Shown here piece after piece: positions 9,956 through 20,301 of a stretch of 64,000 bases of DNA. The stretch lies in assembly GCA_956465555.1 (NCBI GenBank), contig OY101120.1, positions 2,102,001 through 2,166,000 on the forward strand, read 5' to 3'. A model generated the notes under the pieces. The model had not been told where the DNA came from and did not search any database. It saw only the letters and a program-made list of their open reading frames with translations. This DNA is from Nitzschia sp. pyKryTriq1 (lineage: Eukaryota; Bacillariophyta; Bacillariophyceae; Bacillariales; Bacillariaceae). The position numbers were made by a program, and so were the translations under genes. Every line of letters starts with the position of its first letter. Positions within the stretch are counted from its first letter, which is position 1.

Positions 9956-10279
9956 ATGAACCTCATAAGATCATCGAGTCAACCTCGGTATGCCCCACCG
10001 GGAAAAGACAAGGAAGGAAATGGGCAGGACGATTCGGACGAAGAACCACGGATTGCATCCCCGGGAGCCCCAAAGTGGTTCGCCGAGAACCCATCCCCGG
10101 TGGCAGCTTGGAAACTACCGAAGGACGCCGTATTTACCGACGTCTTCACAGTGTCCGAGAGAGTTGAGGGTTTGTTGGCGCCTGCGCCAACGTCAGAGCG
10201 CGATACATGTGATTTAGTCACAGGAGTCAATCGACCGAAAATCTTGCCAGTGCCCTTCAACAAGAACGCAACAACGTGA
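9956..10279 (+). CDS. Small hypothetical protein
   Basis: A 107-codon frame starting ATGAACCTC. The protein is hydrophilic: it begins MNLIRSSSQPRYAPPGKDKE, is acidic in the middle (QDDSDEEP), and then runs APKWFAENPSPVAAWKLPKDAVFTDVFTVSERVEGLL. The even use of codons and the aromatic/Pro spacing make it more credible than neighbouring frames, but a reverse-strand frame of similar size overlaps it. No family is recognised. It is divergent from the PDZ-ferredoxin gene, with a GTAC-type motif at about 9844 between them. Confidence 0.35.
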   Translation: MNLIRSSSQPRYAPPGKDKEGNGQDDSDEEPRIASPGAPKWFAENPSPVAAWKLPKDAVFTDVFTVSERVEGLLAPAPTSERDTCDLVTGVNRPKILPVPFNKNATT

Positions 10280-11159
10280 AACGGTGGTGTCCTCCTCCGA
10301 GTATGACGATGAAAGAAGATACTAGACGGTACTTATACTCCTGGTACGGTTATAGAGCTGCTTCGTACATCAATGGATTTTCCTCTTCCTCCAGAATTCT
10401 TTGTATGATGACGATGCTGCGAAAGTTCTTCCCCAGGGGTCCATAGCGCGAAGAGCTCAGACGGGGTATGAAGCTTCGAGCTCCTGTGCGCAAATTCACT
10501 AAGAGTGCTTTCAACCATGTTAGGCCCTGACCTTGCGGGCTATCGCGTGTTTTCTCGTGTTGTACGATTTGTTAAAAATTATCTCCGGATTACGGTCAGA
10601 ACACGCACTAATTTCAACGCGGCCCAACGTGTACAAAGCCAGAACCTTTCCATCACATTGCCATTTTACCGCTACTGTCATCCAATCAAACCATCATCAC
10701 TCGACCATGTAATAATAATAATAAGGTAAACTCACAACATGTTGTCTCTGCTCGCCTCTTGGATTATTATTCCCTTGCATTGTTCTACATACAGTAGGCC
10801 AGACGCCAGTAACGAGTTCGAACCAACGGTCGGACAAGTCGATTTTGGAAGCAACCTACGTCATACGTCATACCCGATCCGTCACTCCGCCATCCGTTGA
10901 AGATCTCCATAAGTACGTAGCTTTACTACTGGTTTCTACGTAACTGCCTCCAACGATGGTCTTGGAGCCGTGAAGAAATTCCACGAAGAAATGAAAATCC
11001 TCATTCGTGTGGTCGCCAACGGTCTCCCGCGGGCGGAGCGAAGCCTATCGCATCCCGACCGTCATTCGCACTGCGGGGTACAACTCCCTTTCTCGTTTCA
11101 TTTCATTTCATTTCATTGCCGTTGGAAACGAAAATAACAACAAACATAATAGTAACATC
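10280..11159. other. Upstream region of HSP110
   Basis: About 880 bases without a supported gene, including the probable HSP110 promoter. A TTTCA pentamer tract at 11096-11117 sits in the presumed 5' leader. I looked for a canonical GAAnnTTCnnGAA heat-shock element and found only an imperfect one near 10978-10996. Confidence 0.4.
11096..11117. repeat. TTTCA microsatellite, leader copy
   Basis: Four to five tandem TTTCA units immediately before HSP110 exon 1. The same unit is repeated in intron 1 at about 11286-11310. Confidence 0.8.
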
Positions 11160-13805
11160 ATGAGCAGTGTTGTTGGATTAGATCTTGGCCTACAAAACTC
11201 GGTGATTGCCGCCGCAGGTCGAGGTGGTGTAGATGTTATTTTGAATGGAAACTCGAATCGGCTGAACCCGTAAGTTGCATTGGTATCATTTCATTTCATT
11301 TCATTTCATTGGCAGGCGGTTGAAGAATGAATGAATGAATCGCCATCGATCGATTCACAAGAGAGCAATCATCCTTTCTCTGACTGCCCACTAGTACAAA
11401 CTGGCCGAAAATGAAGAATCTGTTGTCTCACTTTACTGTACTTCTTTGCGTCATTTTGTGCTGCTGCATGCAGGACGATGGTTGGGTTTGATACATCCCG
11501 AAAGATGGGGGAGCAGGCGGCTACGGCTGAAGTTTCCCAGTACAAAAATACCATTAAGAACATGAAACGATTGGTTGGTCTGGCGTTTGATGAACCTCGC
11601 GCGAAAAAGGAAATGAAACTAGTGCCTTTTGAGTGTGTTCGAATGAAACATGCCTTGGGAGGTCCCGACTCGATTGCCGTCAAAGTCAGCGTCAACGGAG
11701 AGGATAAAATCATCGCTATCGAGGCTGTCTGTGGTATGATTATTCACCATATGGGGATGATTGCGGCGCAAAAGGCGTCGGAGACCTCTGGGAATTCCAT
11801 GACAGACGTGTCTCAGTTCTTCCCTCAGGACTGGGTGATCGCCATTCCCTCTTACTACACCGACGCCCAGCGACGTGCGTTGTTGTCGGGCTGTGAGATG
11901 ATGAACATTCCCACAGTTCAGCGTCTGATGCATGAAAATACAGCAGTAGCGCTCGCTTATGGTATCTTCAAGGACATCCGAAAGGAATTCGAGAAGGAAA
12001 AGCCCACCAACGTCATGTTTATTGACATGGGGGCGTCGTGCTACACAGTCACCTTGGCTGCGTTCGAACCAGGAAAGCTTTCAATCAAGTCTTCGTACTA
12101 TGACCAAGATTTGGGTGGCCGATGCTTCGATCAAACTATTGCCAACTGGATCGCCGACAAGTTCGTCGAAAAATACTCGAAAAAGCTCTCGTCAAAGCCC
12201 CAAGACAAGCCCAAGGTTATGCTCAAGTTGTTGGCAGCGGCCGAAAAGGCCAAGAAGACGCTCAGCCCCAAGGGCGTACAGGAAGCTTCCATCAATCTGG
12301 AATGTCTCATGGAGGATTTGGATTTCCATATCATGCTCAATGCAAAGGAGTACGAAGAAATGTGTGCACCATTGCTTGCGCGTCTTGAAGCGCCTATCAA
12401 GAAGACGTTGGAAGAAGCCAAACTCACGCCAAAGGACTTGAACTCGGTGGAAATTGTGGGAGGAAGTACTCGTATTGGATTCCTCAAGTCCAAGATTAAA
12501 TCGATCTTGGGTGTGTCAACTGTTTCGACCACCATGAATGCAGATGAAGCGGTCGCTCGTGGTGCCGCTCTGCAGTCTGCCATTTTGTCCCCTCGATTCA
12601 AGGTCTTGCCTTATGAGATTGTGGAACACCAACCACTTCCGGTCACTTTGTCCTGGGACGAAGACAAGGCTGAAAGCGTCGAATTGGCCGCTGATGGTAC
12701 GGAGGTGCCCTCGAACTCGGTTGTCATGTTCACTCGTGGGCTTAACTTTCCGATTGTACGACGCGTCACTCTCAAGCGTCAAGGTGATTTCAAGGTCAAC
12801 AGCAGCTACGACAAGACTGCGGTAGAATATGGCTTTGAGAAGGGATCCACCGAGGCCATTGCGTCGTGGACCATTAAAGCCCCCTCCGATGGTGAAAAGA
12901 AGGTGCGGGTGAATGTCAAATCAGATATCCATGGGATCATCCAGTTGAGCACGGCACAGATGGTTGAGGAAATTGAAGAAGAAGGTGAGGCAAAGGAAGA
13001 AGAAGGAAAGGAGGACGGTGAAAAGAAAAAGAAGCTCAAGAAAACCAACTTGGAGTACACCGTAACTCGACCTTTGGAATGGTCGAAAGATGAAATCAAC
13101 AAGTTCCACGAGGCCGAGGTGGAGATGGCAAACCAAGATCGGATCGTCCGAGAGACGTCCGACATGCGCAACGAGCTTGAATCTTACATCTACGATATGC
13201 GTGACAAGATTGTTTCAGAGTCTCAACTGGCCTTGTATGCAACGGAGGCCGAAAAGGCAGCCTTTGGCAAGAAGAACGATGAGATTGAAAACTGGTTGTA
13301 TGAGGATGGCTTCGATGCAACCAAGTCGGTTTATGCTGCCAAATTGCAGGAGCTCAAGAAGTTGGGCGGGCCCATTGAAGAACGAGCCTCCGAGGCGTTT
13401 TCACGCCCAGAAGCGATTGCCTCCCTGCAGAAGAACATTGACAAATTCAAGACTTGGTTGGCAGAGGCCCAAGGCAACGAACAGTATTCTCACATTGTTG
13501 ATGACGAATTCAACAAGTGCCATGCAAAGTGCGATGAAGTTTCGAGCTGGGTGTATGGCATGATGGACAAGCAAGGCTCTCTGCCGGCTCACGTGAATCC
13601 GGCCTTCACGGTTGCCGATTGTCGGTCAAAGATTACTGAGCTAACTAACATTTGTGGTCCCATCATGCATAAGCCCAAACCTAAGCCACCACCGAAGGTC
13701 GACACCCCCAAGAAATCCGAGGAGAAGCCCAAGGAACAGAGCGGAGAGCCCATGGAAACCGACGAGGCATCAAAAGACGGTGAAAAGATGGACACGGAAG
13801 CGTAG
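11160..13805 (+). CDS. HSP110/SSE-type Hsp70-family chaperone (2 exons)
   Basis: Nucleotide-exchange factor and holdase partner of Hsp70 in the cytosol. Exon 1 is 11160-11269 and exon 2 is 11474-13805; the codon split across the intron gives NRLNPTMVGFD, the expected HSP110 reading. The protein has 813 residues. The ATPase domain starts VVGLDLGLQNSVIAAAGRGG, with SNR after VILNGN as in HSP110, and contains FIDMGASCYTV, LAAAEKAKKTLS and EIVGGSTRIGFLKS. A Glu/Lys-rich loop at about residues 534-560 splits the substrate-binding beta domain, as in HSP110. The alpha-helical lid follows. The end is KDGEKMDTEA and lacks KDEL, so it is not the ER paralogue. Exon 1 is too short to be seen as an independent long frame. 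Confidence 0.93.
11286..11310. repeat. TTTCA microsatellite, intron copy
   Basis: Second tract of the same pentamer inside HSP110 intron 1, followed at about 11326-11341 by a GAAT tetramer run. Confidence 0.8.
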
Positions 13806-13949
13806 ACTAATGGGTTCTTCTGTGCTTGGATCAGATCACGTGAGTCGTAGACTGACTACAAAACTACTTGTAATTACACTCTCTACTAGATCATGCAAAC
13901 CTTTAAGTGCTATGCCCGTGCGGCATCAATAATTGCGAGTAGCATCATC

Positions 13950-14342
13950 TTATCCAGACTCGATCTCCTTTATTCTTGCTATCGATGCTCGTAGGGAGGC
14001 CAGGGCAACCGTATTTGATTCGAGGACACCATTCGTATGACTTGGCAATCCAATGGATCCCCAGGATGGATTTTTTGCAACCGTGTGAATGACTCGCTTA
14101 CTTAGATCCAAATGGGAAAGATGCCTTCTACAAAAATCACTGTTGGCATGCATTCGCATCCAACTTGACTGCACTTTGATTCGGCAAGATTCATGGAGCT
14201 CCACCGCACGTGAGAGTTCGTGGGATTCTTCCGAACCAAGAGGAATATTTTTCATGGATGCATTTAGAAGTCGGCTTTGAGAATTTGCATATGCTTCCAC
14301 GCAGGCATATTGGTCGTCGAGAAGTTCACCAATGGTCGTCAT
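13950..14342 (-). CDS. Small helical hypothetical protein
   Basis: A 130-residue product starting MTTIGELLDDQYACVEAYANSQSRLL. It is predicted mostly helical from its heptad-like hydrophobic spacing (SHELSRAVELHESCRIKVQSSWMRMH). Cysteines are few and not in a metal or CX9C pattern. No signal peptide or membrane segment is seen. It is convergent with HSP110, 144 bases away. No family is recognised. A true ATG start, balanced composition and lack of low-complexity sequence argue for a real gene. Confidence 0.5.
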   Translation of the reverse strand: MTTIGELLDDQYACVEAYANSQSRLLNASMKNIPLGSEESHELSRAVELHESCRIKVQSSWMRMHANSDFCRRHLSHLDLSKRVIHTVAKNPSWGSIGLPSHTNGVLESNTVALASLRASIARIKEIESG

Positions 14343-15118
14343 TAGGATTGTTAGCTATCTTTTTGTAGACTACTTCGTTAATGAAGAGGAAGAATAGGCA
14401 TCTGCAATGGCAAACGTACTGACGAGTTGTTGTACATGCATGGATAGTAGTGGATGGTGGCTGGTATGGGATATGATGGGAGGGGAGAGAAGTGGTGCCC
14501 GAAATGCGAAATCGGAAATTTCGTTCGGACTTCGGACGTATCGACGCGATGATGAAAACGAGCGGGACGGAGGGGGCGGAGCTCGATTTTTCGTCGGGTC
14601 CAAGGAGTCGTCGTCGTCGTTTCTAGCCGCTCTTTCTCTCTCTCTTCGACCGGTTCTTGCTTTCTCTCTCTCTCTTTTACTTGCTTTCTCTAGAGCTAAT
14701 TGAAAAGTGATTCTATGTACCACTTACTCAACTTCTAATAGATTTGATTTGAAGGGTTATATTGCTCCCCCCTTTACTTAGTACAGTCCTGCGATCATTC
14801 GAAAGAGAGAGATGCACTTCTCAGCTCTCTCATCCTCACTACTCTACTAGTGTGCGATATCTCGGATATTCATGAGTCTAATGGCATTGGTGACTACTTT
14901 CGCATTTTAGAACAACAAGATATGTCCAAGTTTCCGGTAACTCTACCGGGAACTACTGGTACAGTAGTTCGTGCTGGTTTCGAAATATGAGCTCGTCGAC
15001 GGCGGGGTGTTGCGGAGGCCGGCGTCACTGGCCTTATCCCGACGACGTTAAGAACGATGCTGCTCCCGATGCATCTAGCTACTTTTCGCACGACGTTGCT
15101 TCCCTGTGACCAGGACTT
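14343..15118. other. Gene-free spacer with pyrimidine tracts
   Basis: Contains CTCTCT runs at about 14632-14690 and a GTAC-type motif near 14953. Frames on both strands are low complexity (Ser/Arg-rich) and are not called. Confidence 0.4.
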
Positions 15119-15247
15119 CTACACTATATAGTGAAACTTGGATGGTGACAATGACACACCCTTGCTGGCGTTCGTGAGACAGTAGACTTTCCCCGAGAGG
15201 AAGCATAGACTTGCCAAGAAAAAGAGTAAAGTAGCAAAGTGCGACAT
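15119..15247 (-). CDS. Possible small secreted peptide
   Basis: A 42-codon frame whose first 25 residues make a textbook secretory signal (MSHFATLLFFLASLCFLSGKVYC), leaving a 17-residue mature part with no cysteines. It may instead be the first exon of a longer gene or a chance frame. No donor site that extends it convincingly was found. Confidence 0.22.
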   Translation of the reverse strand: MSHFATLLFFLASLCFLSGKVYCLTNASKGVSLSPSKFHYIV

Positions 15248-15363
15248 TTTTCCATTACTTCTTTTCCAAGTTGCACGCGCCCGTCTTATTTTCTCCGCAA
15301 GTACCAGTACATTCATGAAAGCCATGAAAGCCAACCTGCCTGAACAATTCAGAGCAGCGCCAG

Positions 15364-15774
15364 TTACATGAACTCAGAAGGGTCCAGTCCACATTCTTCT
15401 AAAAACGCCTCCGTACGAAAATCGGCCATGTCCGTTGAATTGTAGAACAATGCTTCAATAGCTGACTTTCGTAATCGTGATATATCCTTCGTTTCAACTT
15501 CGTCCCGAAATGTAACTCCTCGTTGGGACATTTCCTTTTTCATTAGTAGTGCCTTGGAAATATCCTCAATGGATTCTCGTCGCAACGATCTCGCAGACTT
15601 TCTGCCTCCTGGGGACTTGAGAAGACCTCGTAGAGGACGTCTGTTTTCCTGTGCTATCGTCAGCTGTTCGTCCGCTGATAACGTCGTCGTTTGAGGGTCA
15701 ATCGGATCAACCTCGTCTTCTGAATCATCATTGCCATCCGAAAAAGGGGATGGAGGCACCTGACTGGACTCCAT
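15364..15774 (-). CDS. Hypothetical protein with a V-x-F-x-x-x-V C-terminal motif
   Basis: A 136-residue protein. The N-terminal half is disordered: acidic (DGNDDSEDEVDPIDP) and then basic (RRPLRGLLKSPGGRKSARSLRRES). The C-terminal third, RGVTFRDEVETKDISRLRKSAIEALFYNSTDMADFR, looks like a short conserved module. A V-F...V...I....ALFYN pattern of this kind is frequent at the ends of diatom proteins of unknown role; that comparison is from memory. The first in-frame ATG is at 15774. The frame stays open a few codons further without another ATG. Possible phosphorylation-rich regulatory protein, not assignable. Confidence 0.6.
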   Translation of the reverse strand: MESSQVPPSPFSDGNDDSEDEVDPIDPQTTTLSADEQLTIAQENRRPLRGLLKSPGGRKSARSLRRESIEDISKALLMKKEMSQRGVTFRDEVETKDISRLRKSAIEALFYNSTDMADFRTEAFLEECGLDPSEFM

Positions 15775-16232
15775 CTCCTTGGACAACGCGTCTCCCTTGA
15801 TCGATTTCCTATGAAAAGGAGACGGACTGAAAGCCCCGGCTATAGATTTACAAAATCACGTGAGCATCAGCAATGGCCCTACCTGATGCAATTATCTCCA
15901 AAAGTGCACTCTGCCCTTACCTGCAACGTGAACCTTGGCTGTTTGAAAAGAAGACAAATCCGATTTCTTCTCCTCCAGGGACTGTTTCTCGTTTATCATG
16001 GGGACATTCATGGTTTATTGAAAGTCTTTGCACTACTGTAGTATATATTGTTCGCAGTCCTTGGTGTTGATGTGTTTGCTGTATAATTGTTTTTTTGTTT
16101 TTCCCGAGAAAAAATCTTCAAAGAGCACAATGAGGGTACTTTTTTTATTGTAGGGCCCTATTTTCCCAGCGGGCAGAGAGCAGAGAGAAGATGCAAGTGT
16201 ACGACGACGTGGCAATTCAATGCTCGCCTCAA

Positions 16233-16406
16233 TTACCGGTACTCGTATACAGGTACCGGTACACAGTACTCGTACAAGTCTACAGTACTTGTACCGGTAG
16301 ATACATGGATACCCGTACAGTACCGGTACTGCGTTCAGCACTGGTACGAGTACAGTACAAGTACAGTACCGGTACTGGTACTGGTACCGGTACCGGTACT
16401 GTACAA
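16233..16406. repeat. Dense GTAC palindromic cluster
   Basis: About 174 bases in which GTAC occurs roughly every 6 to 12 bases, mostly inside ACCGGT, GGTACC or CAGTAC contexts (for example CTGGTACCGGTACCGGTAC). The unit is its own reverse complement at several scales, so both strands read alike. This is the most concentrated copy in the window. Confidence 0.85.
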
Positions 16407-16430
16407 TGCAATGATACTCCGCATTTGGAC

Positions 16431-16690
16431 TAGCTCTAGACTCTAGTAGCTAGTACTAGTAGAGACTCAACTTTCCTTTCTCGTCGTCTACTCTACTCTC
16501 TCTCTACTACTAGAGAGAGCTATTGTAGCTAGTAGCTCTCTCTACTAGAGAGTAGAGAGACAGAAGGAGGTGCATCAAACATCAAACGTACCCTACCAGC
16601 TACGTACAAGACTTTCTCTCTCTCTCTCTTCTCTCTACTAGAGGAGAGAGAGAGAGACTACTCTACTCTACTCTCTATATATAGAGAGAC
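16431..16690. repeat. CTAG/GAGA palindromic array
   Basis: Alternating CTAGTAG/CTACTAG words and GAGAGA/CTCTCT runs (for example CTCTCTACTACTAGAGAGAG) that can fold into stem-loops. It abuts the GTAC cluster but uses a different core word. Confidence 0.8.
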
Positions 16691-16702
16691 TGCAGTTGTA
16701 GT

Positions 16703-16913
16703 TCGTGTACATACCTGGTACCTTTCATACCGGTATACATGCACCAGATCCCGCCGTTCGCAGTAGTCTACTGGTACGTACCGGTACTGTAGACTGTAGA
16801 CGTTCTAAGTTACAGTACAAGTGCTGCTACCTGGTACCCAGGAAAACCCTCCTCTCTACTAGTAGAGAGAGAAGAGAGAGATCCTACAGATAGGAGTACC
16901 GGTACTTGTAATC
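16703..16913. repeat. Second GTAC palindromic cluster
   Basis: Separate groups of CCTGGTACC, ACCGGTATAC, GGTACGTACCGGTAC and GTACCGGTACTTG across about 210 bases, interspersed with one CTACTAGTAGAGAG word. Confidence 0.75.
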
Positions 16914-17999
16914 TCTACTGGTAGAACTGGCCTCTACTCTAGAGAGAGAGAATAATCCTCGATCCAACTAACTGATACCATATTTATTGTTATTACGTGA
17001 GTACAAAGGCCCCTCCCTCCGGTCGACCGATACCAGACAACAATGGCCAACTGGAATGACTGTGTTGTCGATACGCTACCAACGTCAAGATATGAACCGA
17101 TTTTGTCCAAGCTTTACAAGCAGAACAAGGGAAGAATGAACAAAAACGGAAGCAGAATGGGTACGATAAGAAGAGACGACCCGCAAGTACAGAAACTACC
17201 GACAATTGCCATCATAATGATCGTCAAGATTGAGAAGCTGATGATAAAACATCCCCCCCTGTTTCGATATTGAACAAATACCGTCATTCCATCGGACCAT
17301 GTCAAGGATGGATAATTGGTTTCATTCAAGGGCTTTGATTGCGTCACGAAATAAAAGTTCTGCCTGGATTCTTCGGGGTAGCAATTGAGTACTTTTTGCT
17401 CCAACATTCCAATGCTGGTGATCGCTGCCTGTTTCGGATTGATCGTGCAACAAAGGGTCTAAGAAAGGAAAAAACAAGGAGAAAGGTGACGCGAGGAAGG
17501 ATGAGATAACGCGAGGAAGGATAAGATAATTATACCGTTATATTGCATTGTCTCGTCCGAATCATTCTGTTCTTTTTTGGCGCAGAAGATCGTACCTTTC
17601 CGTCCCACATTTTCAGGAACACATTGATAAGTTCCTGTTTATCGTCATGCCAGAGTTGGCGGGTAACGTGAAAGGGAGTAGCAACCAACGACATGATGAT
17701 CAAGATAATGTATTGGTGCTGGTATTGTTGTCTCTGCTACCTGGTACCGATCTCGTATTTTATTGCGAATAAGAAACGGATCTTGCGCCCATCGGAAGAG
17801 GAGGGTCATGGATGATGCGTCTCGGAATTGAACCAATGCCATCGCTCGTCGCAACATTTTCAATTTTGAATTTCAGGGTGTCGAATTGTCGCACCCTATC
17901 ATGCACCTCGAGACTGATGAGACACGACCGAAATTCCAAATTCCTTTTGAAGCACAGACGGACAGAAGATGATGATTTCCCGCTACACAGTATGTACTC

Positions 18000-18411
18000 G
18001 TAACTGGTACAGTAATGGTATCGTACCGGTACATACCGGTGTTTGGTACGTATGTACCGTAATGTACCGCACGGTACGATGAGGTAGACAAGTACCAGTT
18101 CGTACGGTGACCGGTGGAACGGATAGAATGAGCTAAACTTTTAGCAACGCGTTCCACTCCGACACATGTGCCTGCTGGCGCACTATGTACGGTACCTGGT
18201 ACCCTGGTACCGGGTATGCTATGGTACCCTTGTACCGGTACTCCAAAGACGTTGCATTCCGTGTATGTAGAATTTTTAGGTAGAAATAAGCCGTAGTACT
18301 AACAATATTTATTTTTAGAGAATTATTATTATTGGCGGGGCATCATGCACGCATGCAGTCAGTCAGTTAGTCCATACCGGTACCTGGTACCTCTGGTACC
18401 GGTACCAGGTA
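18000..18411. repeat. GTAC palindromic clusters upstream of the PH-like gene
   Basis: Three groups: 18006-18080, 18186-18245 and 18373-18411. Each is rich in GGTACC, ACCGGT and CGGTAC. They lie about 470-870 bases before the PH-like start codon. Confidence 0.75.
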
Positions 18412-18876
18412 TGGTGGATCCTTCATCCTTCATGCTGCATTTTTTTTAGTTCGACCTCTTCCCCCCAAGGGCCGGCGGGCGTGAAGGCGATGCCATATAT
18501 ATGTATGAAATAATCATCACTGAAGGCTATATAAGCTAAATAATTTGGCGGGATATTTTTCGGCCCCGTGCTCCCGCCACCGCCGCCATCACACTGGTAA
18601 AAAGACCTTTCGTGAAGTTTGCTGGCGGCGGGCAGCGTGGACATTGTCGTGTTTCGCATTCGCCCTCCTTTTGCTCCTTGTTTGCACTGCTTGTGAAGCA
18701 GCGGCGTTTACTGTACACCCCCCCCCTCCGCCAAGCGATTGTGATACCTGTATCGACGCAAGCGTCATTAGCTCTGTGTTTGCTGATCTTATTCTTTTTG
18801 TGTTGTGTGTATTCCACTTCCACATCACAGGGTGATTTATCTTCGGACAGGGTAACGATTCGACACTCCGGAAAGC

Positions 18877-20001
18877 ATGGCAGCTACTGAATCGGAGCAC
18901 CTGAACCTCAGCAGACTACAAGAAGCCGTAGAAGAAGCGAAGAGAGACGAACCTGCGGAGCCCTCGAATGACGACGAACTGGAGGCTCTAGCCGAATTAG
19001 TACCAGACTTGAAGACTCGGAAAGGGTCGATGGAGCACACGGGTGGTATGCCATTAGATACGAGTGACATGCCGGAGGAAACTGGAATGCCGCAAACCAA
19101 GCGGATGGATAGCATGCAAGTGACAGACCCGACAGCAGGAGGGAACGGGCCAGCAGCGAACATTCACGACCCGTATCCTTCTGGCGACGACGACAGCTCA
19201 GATGATAACGATTTTAATTCACCGGACGTCGACGATGTGCTATATGGTAAAGACAGCGGGAAGGACCTTGGATCGGATCAGGCTCTAAGTAGCGATCATT
19301 CGAAACCAAGACCACCTGGTGGTGATGCGAACGAAGACATGGGACTCGGTGGGGACTTTCAAAACATTTCCTCAGCGCAGTCGCTGTCGACGGCAACCCA
19401 AACTCATGAAGTGCGTATGCCCATGTATTTGCCAACGTTCAAGCCGGCCACTGGGTGTACGAATGCCTCCGATTTCATTGTGCGGTGCTTTGTAGCGCGG
19501 TTGCGGTCCGGAATCACCGTTGTAAAGCACGGGCGTTCTCGATGGTGCAAATCGAGACTTCGAATCTTGCACATACATCCAGACGGTCGTTCGCTAAGCT
19601 GGAAACCCGCACTGGGCGAGCCGACAAGTTCCAAGAGACCCCCGAAGCTTGACCTCACGACGTGTCTGGAGGTCCGACATGCCTGGAGCCCAGATCCGCA
19701 AAACCCAATGTATACGGGTACCCCGATCCTGAGGCAGAAATGTGAAGCAGCAAACGCTCACAAATCCTTTGCTCTGATCTTTCCCAAACGGACTGTCGAC
19801 ATTACTTCGGTGACTGCCGATCAATGTAAAGTCTTGATGGAAGGATTCTCAGCCCTGTGTTTCCGTCTCCAGGTTGCTAACCTGGCAGGCAAGGGAAGCA
19901 AGGCCGGTGCTCAAAAGATGCCGGAAGAAGAAGAGGCTGCGACAACGGCATCTGTTACGCTGACGAACAACTCAACGCCGCAGTCTCACCCTCGACGCTA
20001 A
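18877..20001 (+). CDS. PH-like domain protein of unknown function
   Basis: A 374-residue protein. Residues 1-180 are acidic, disordered and rich in Asp, Ser and Gly (SGDDDSSDDNDFNSPDVDD). Residues about 199-325 have the strand/helix pattern of a pleckstrin-homology domain: a beta-rich core with RSRWCKSRLRILHIHPDGRSLSWKPALGE, then KSFALIFPKRTVDITSVTADQCKVLMEGFSALCFRL, where the last part is the closing helix. The tryptophan normally in that helix is absent. The basic strand could bind phosphoinositides. The tail is low complexity. The ATG follows a short AT-rich leader. No intron is needed. A lipid-binding or adaptor role is inference only. Confidence 0.75.
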   Translation: MAATESEHLNLSRLQEAVEEAKRDEPAEPSNDDELEALAELVPDLKTRKGSMEHTGGMPLDTSDMPEETGMPQTKRMDSMQVTDPTAGGNGPAANIHDPYPSGDDDSSDDNDFNSPDVDDVLYGKDSGKDLGSDQALSSDHSKPRPPGGDANEDMGLGGDFQNISSAQSLSTATQTHEVRMPMYLPTFKPATGCTNASDFIVRCFVARLRSGITVVKHGRSRWCKSRLRILHIHPDGRSLSWKPALGEPTSSKRPPKLDLTTCLEVRHAWSPDPQNPMYTGTPILRQKCEAANAHKSFALIFPKRTVDITSVTADQCKVLMEGFSALCFRLQVANLAGKGSKAGAQKMPEEEEAATTASVTLTNNSTPQSHPRR

Positions 20002-20301
20002 TCCAAAGTTTATGCTTCTTTACTTCTCTAATTTGGTTGTCGGATCGAAGTTCCAACCTGTGATGTAGCACAATACTAGAACTATCCATATAGGTTTTTG
20101 AGATATATATTATTTCGAGCAAGTGTGTATGCAGTTATCTTGGATGATTTACATCATGGGAGTCCAATCTTGTTGTCTGTTGTGGTGTTTGTAGCATGCC
20201 ACGCGAGGGCGAGCGTAAATCATCTAGCTCTGCAGCAAGATACAGCATTTAAGTCATTATCTATCCAGCCTATTCCAACCACCCTACAAGGCTACCAGAA
20301 G

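Larger units (their letters stand above)
15775..18876. other. 3.1 kb repeat-rich intergenic region
   Basis: The longest gene-free block. It holds dense GTAC-type palindromic clusters and CTAG/GAGA arrays, listed separately. Two overlapping frames at 17043-17273 (plus) and 17114-17407 (minus) exclude each other and have no motif, so neither is called. The last 400 bases are presumably the promoter of the PH-like gene. Confidence 0.6.

Noticed and set aside
10973-10998. Possible heat-shock element upstream of HSP110
   Set aside because: GAA and TTC triplets are present, but the gaps are 1 and 3 instead of 2, so the canonical alternating pattern is not met.
16191-16433. 80-codon frame with Tyr/Arg/Val/Leu and repeated Gly-Thr residues
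   Set aside because: It is the translation of the GTAC repeat cluster, not a gene.
17043-17407. Overlapping frames on both strands, one with hydrophobic segments
   Set aside because: They exclude each other and show no motif. No supporting exons were found, and the region is repeat-rich.
18423-18836. Several overlapping frames on both strands before the PH-like gene
   Set aside because: Mutually exclusive and motif-free, most likely promoter and leader sequence.
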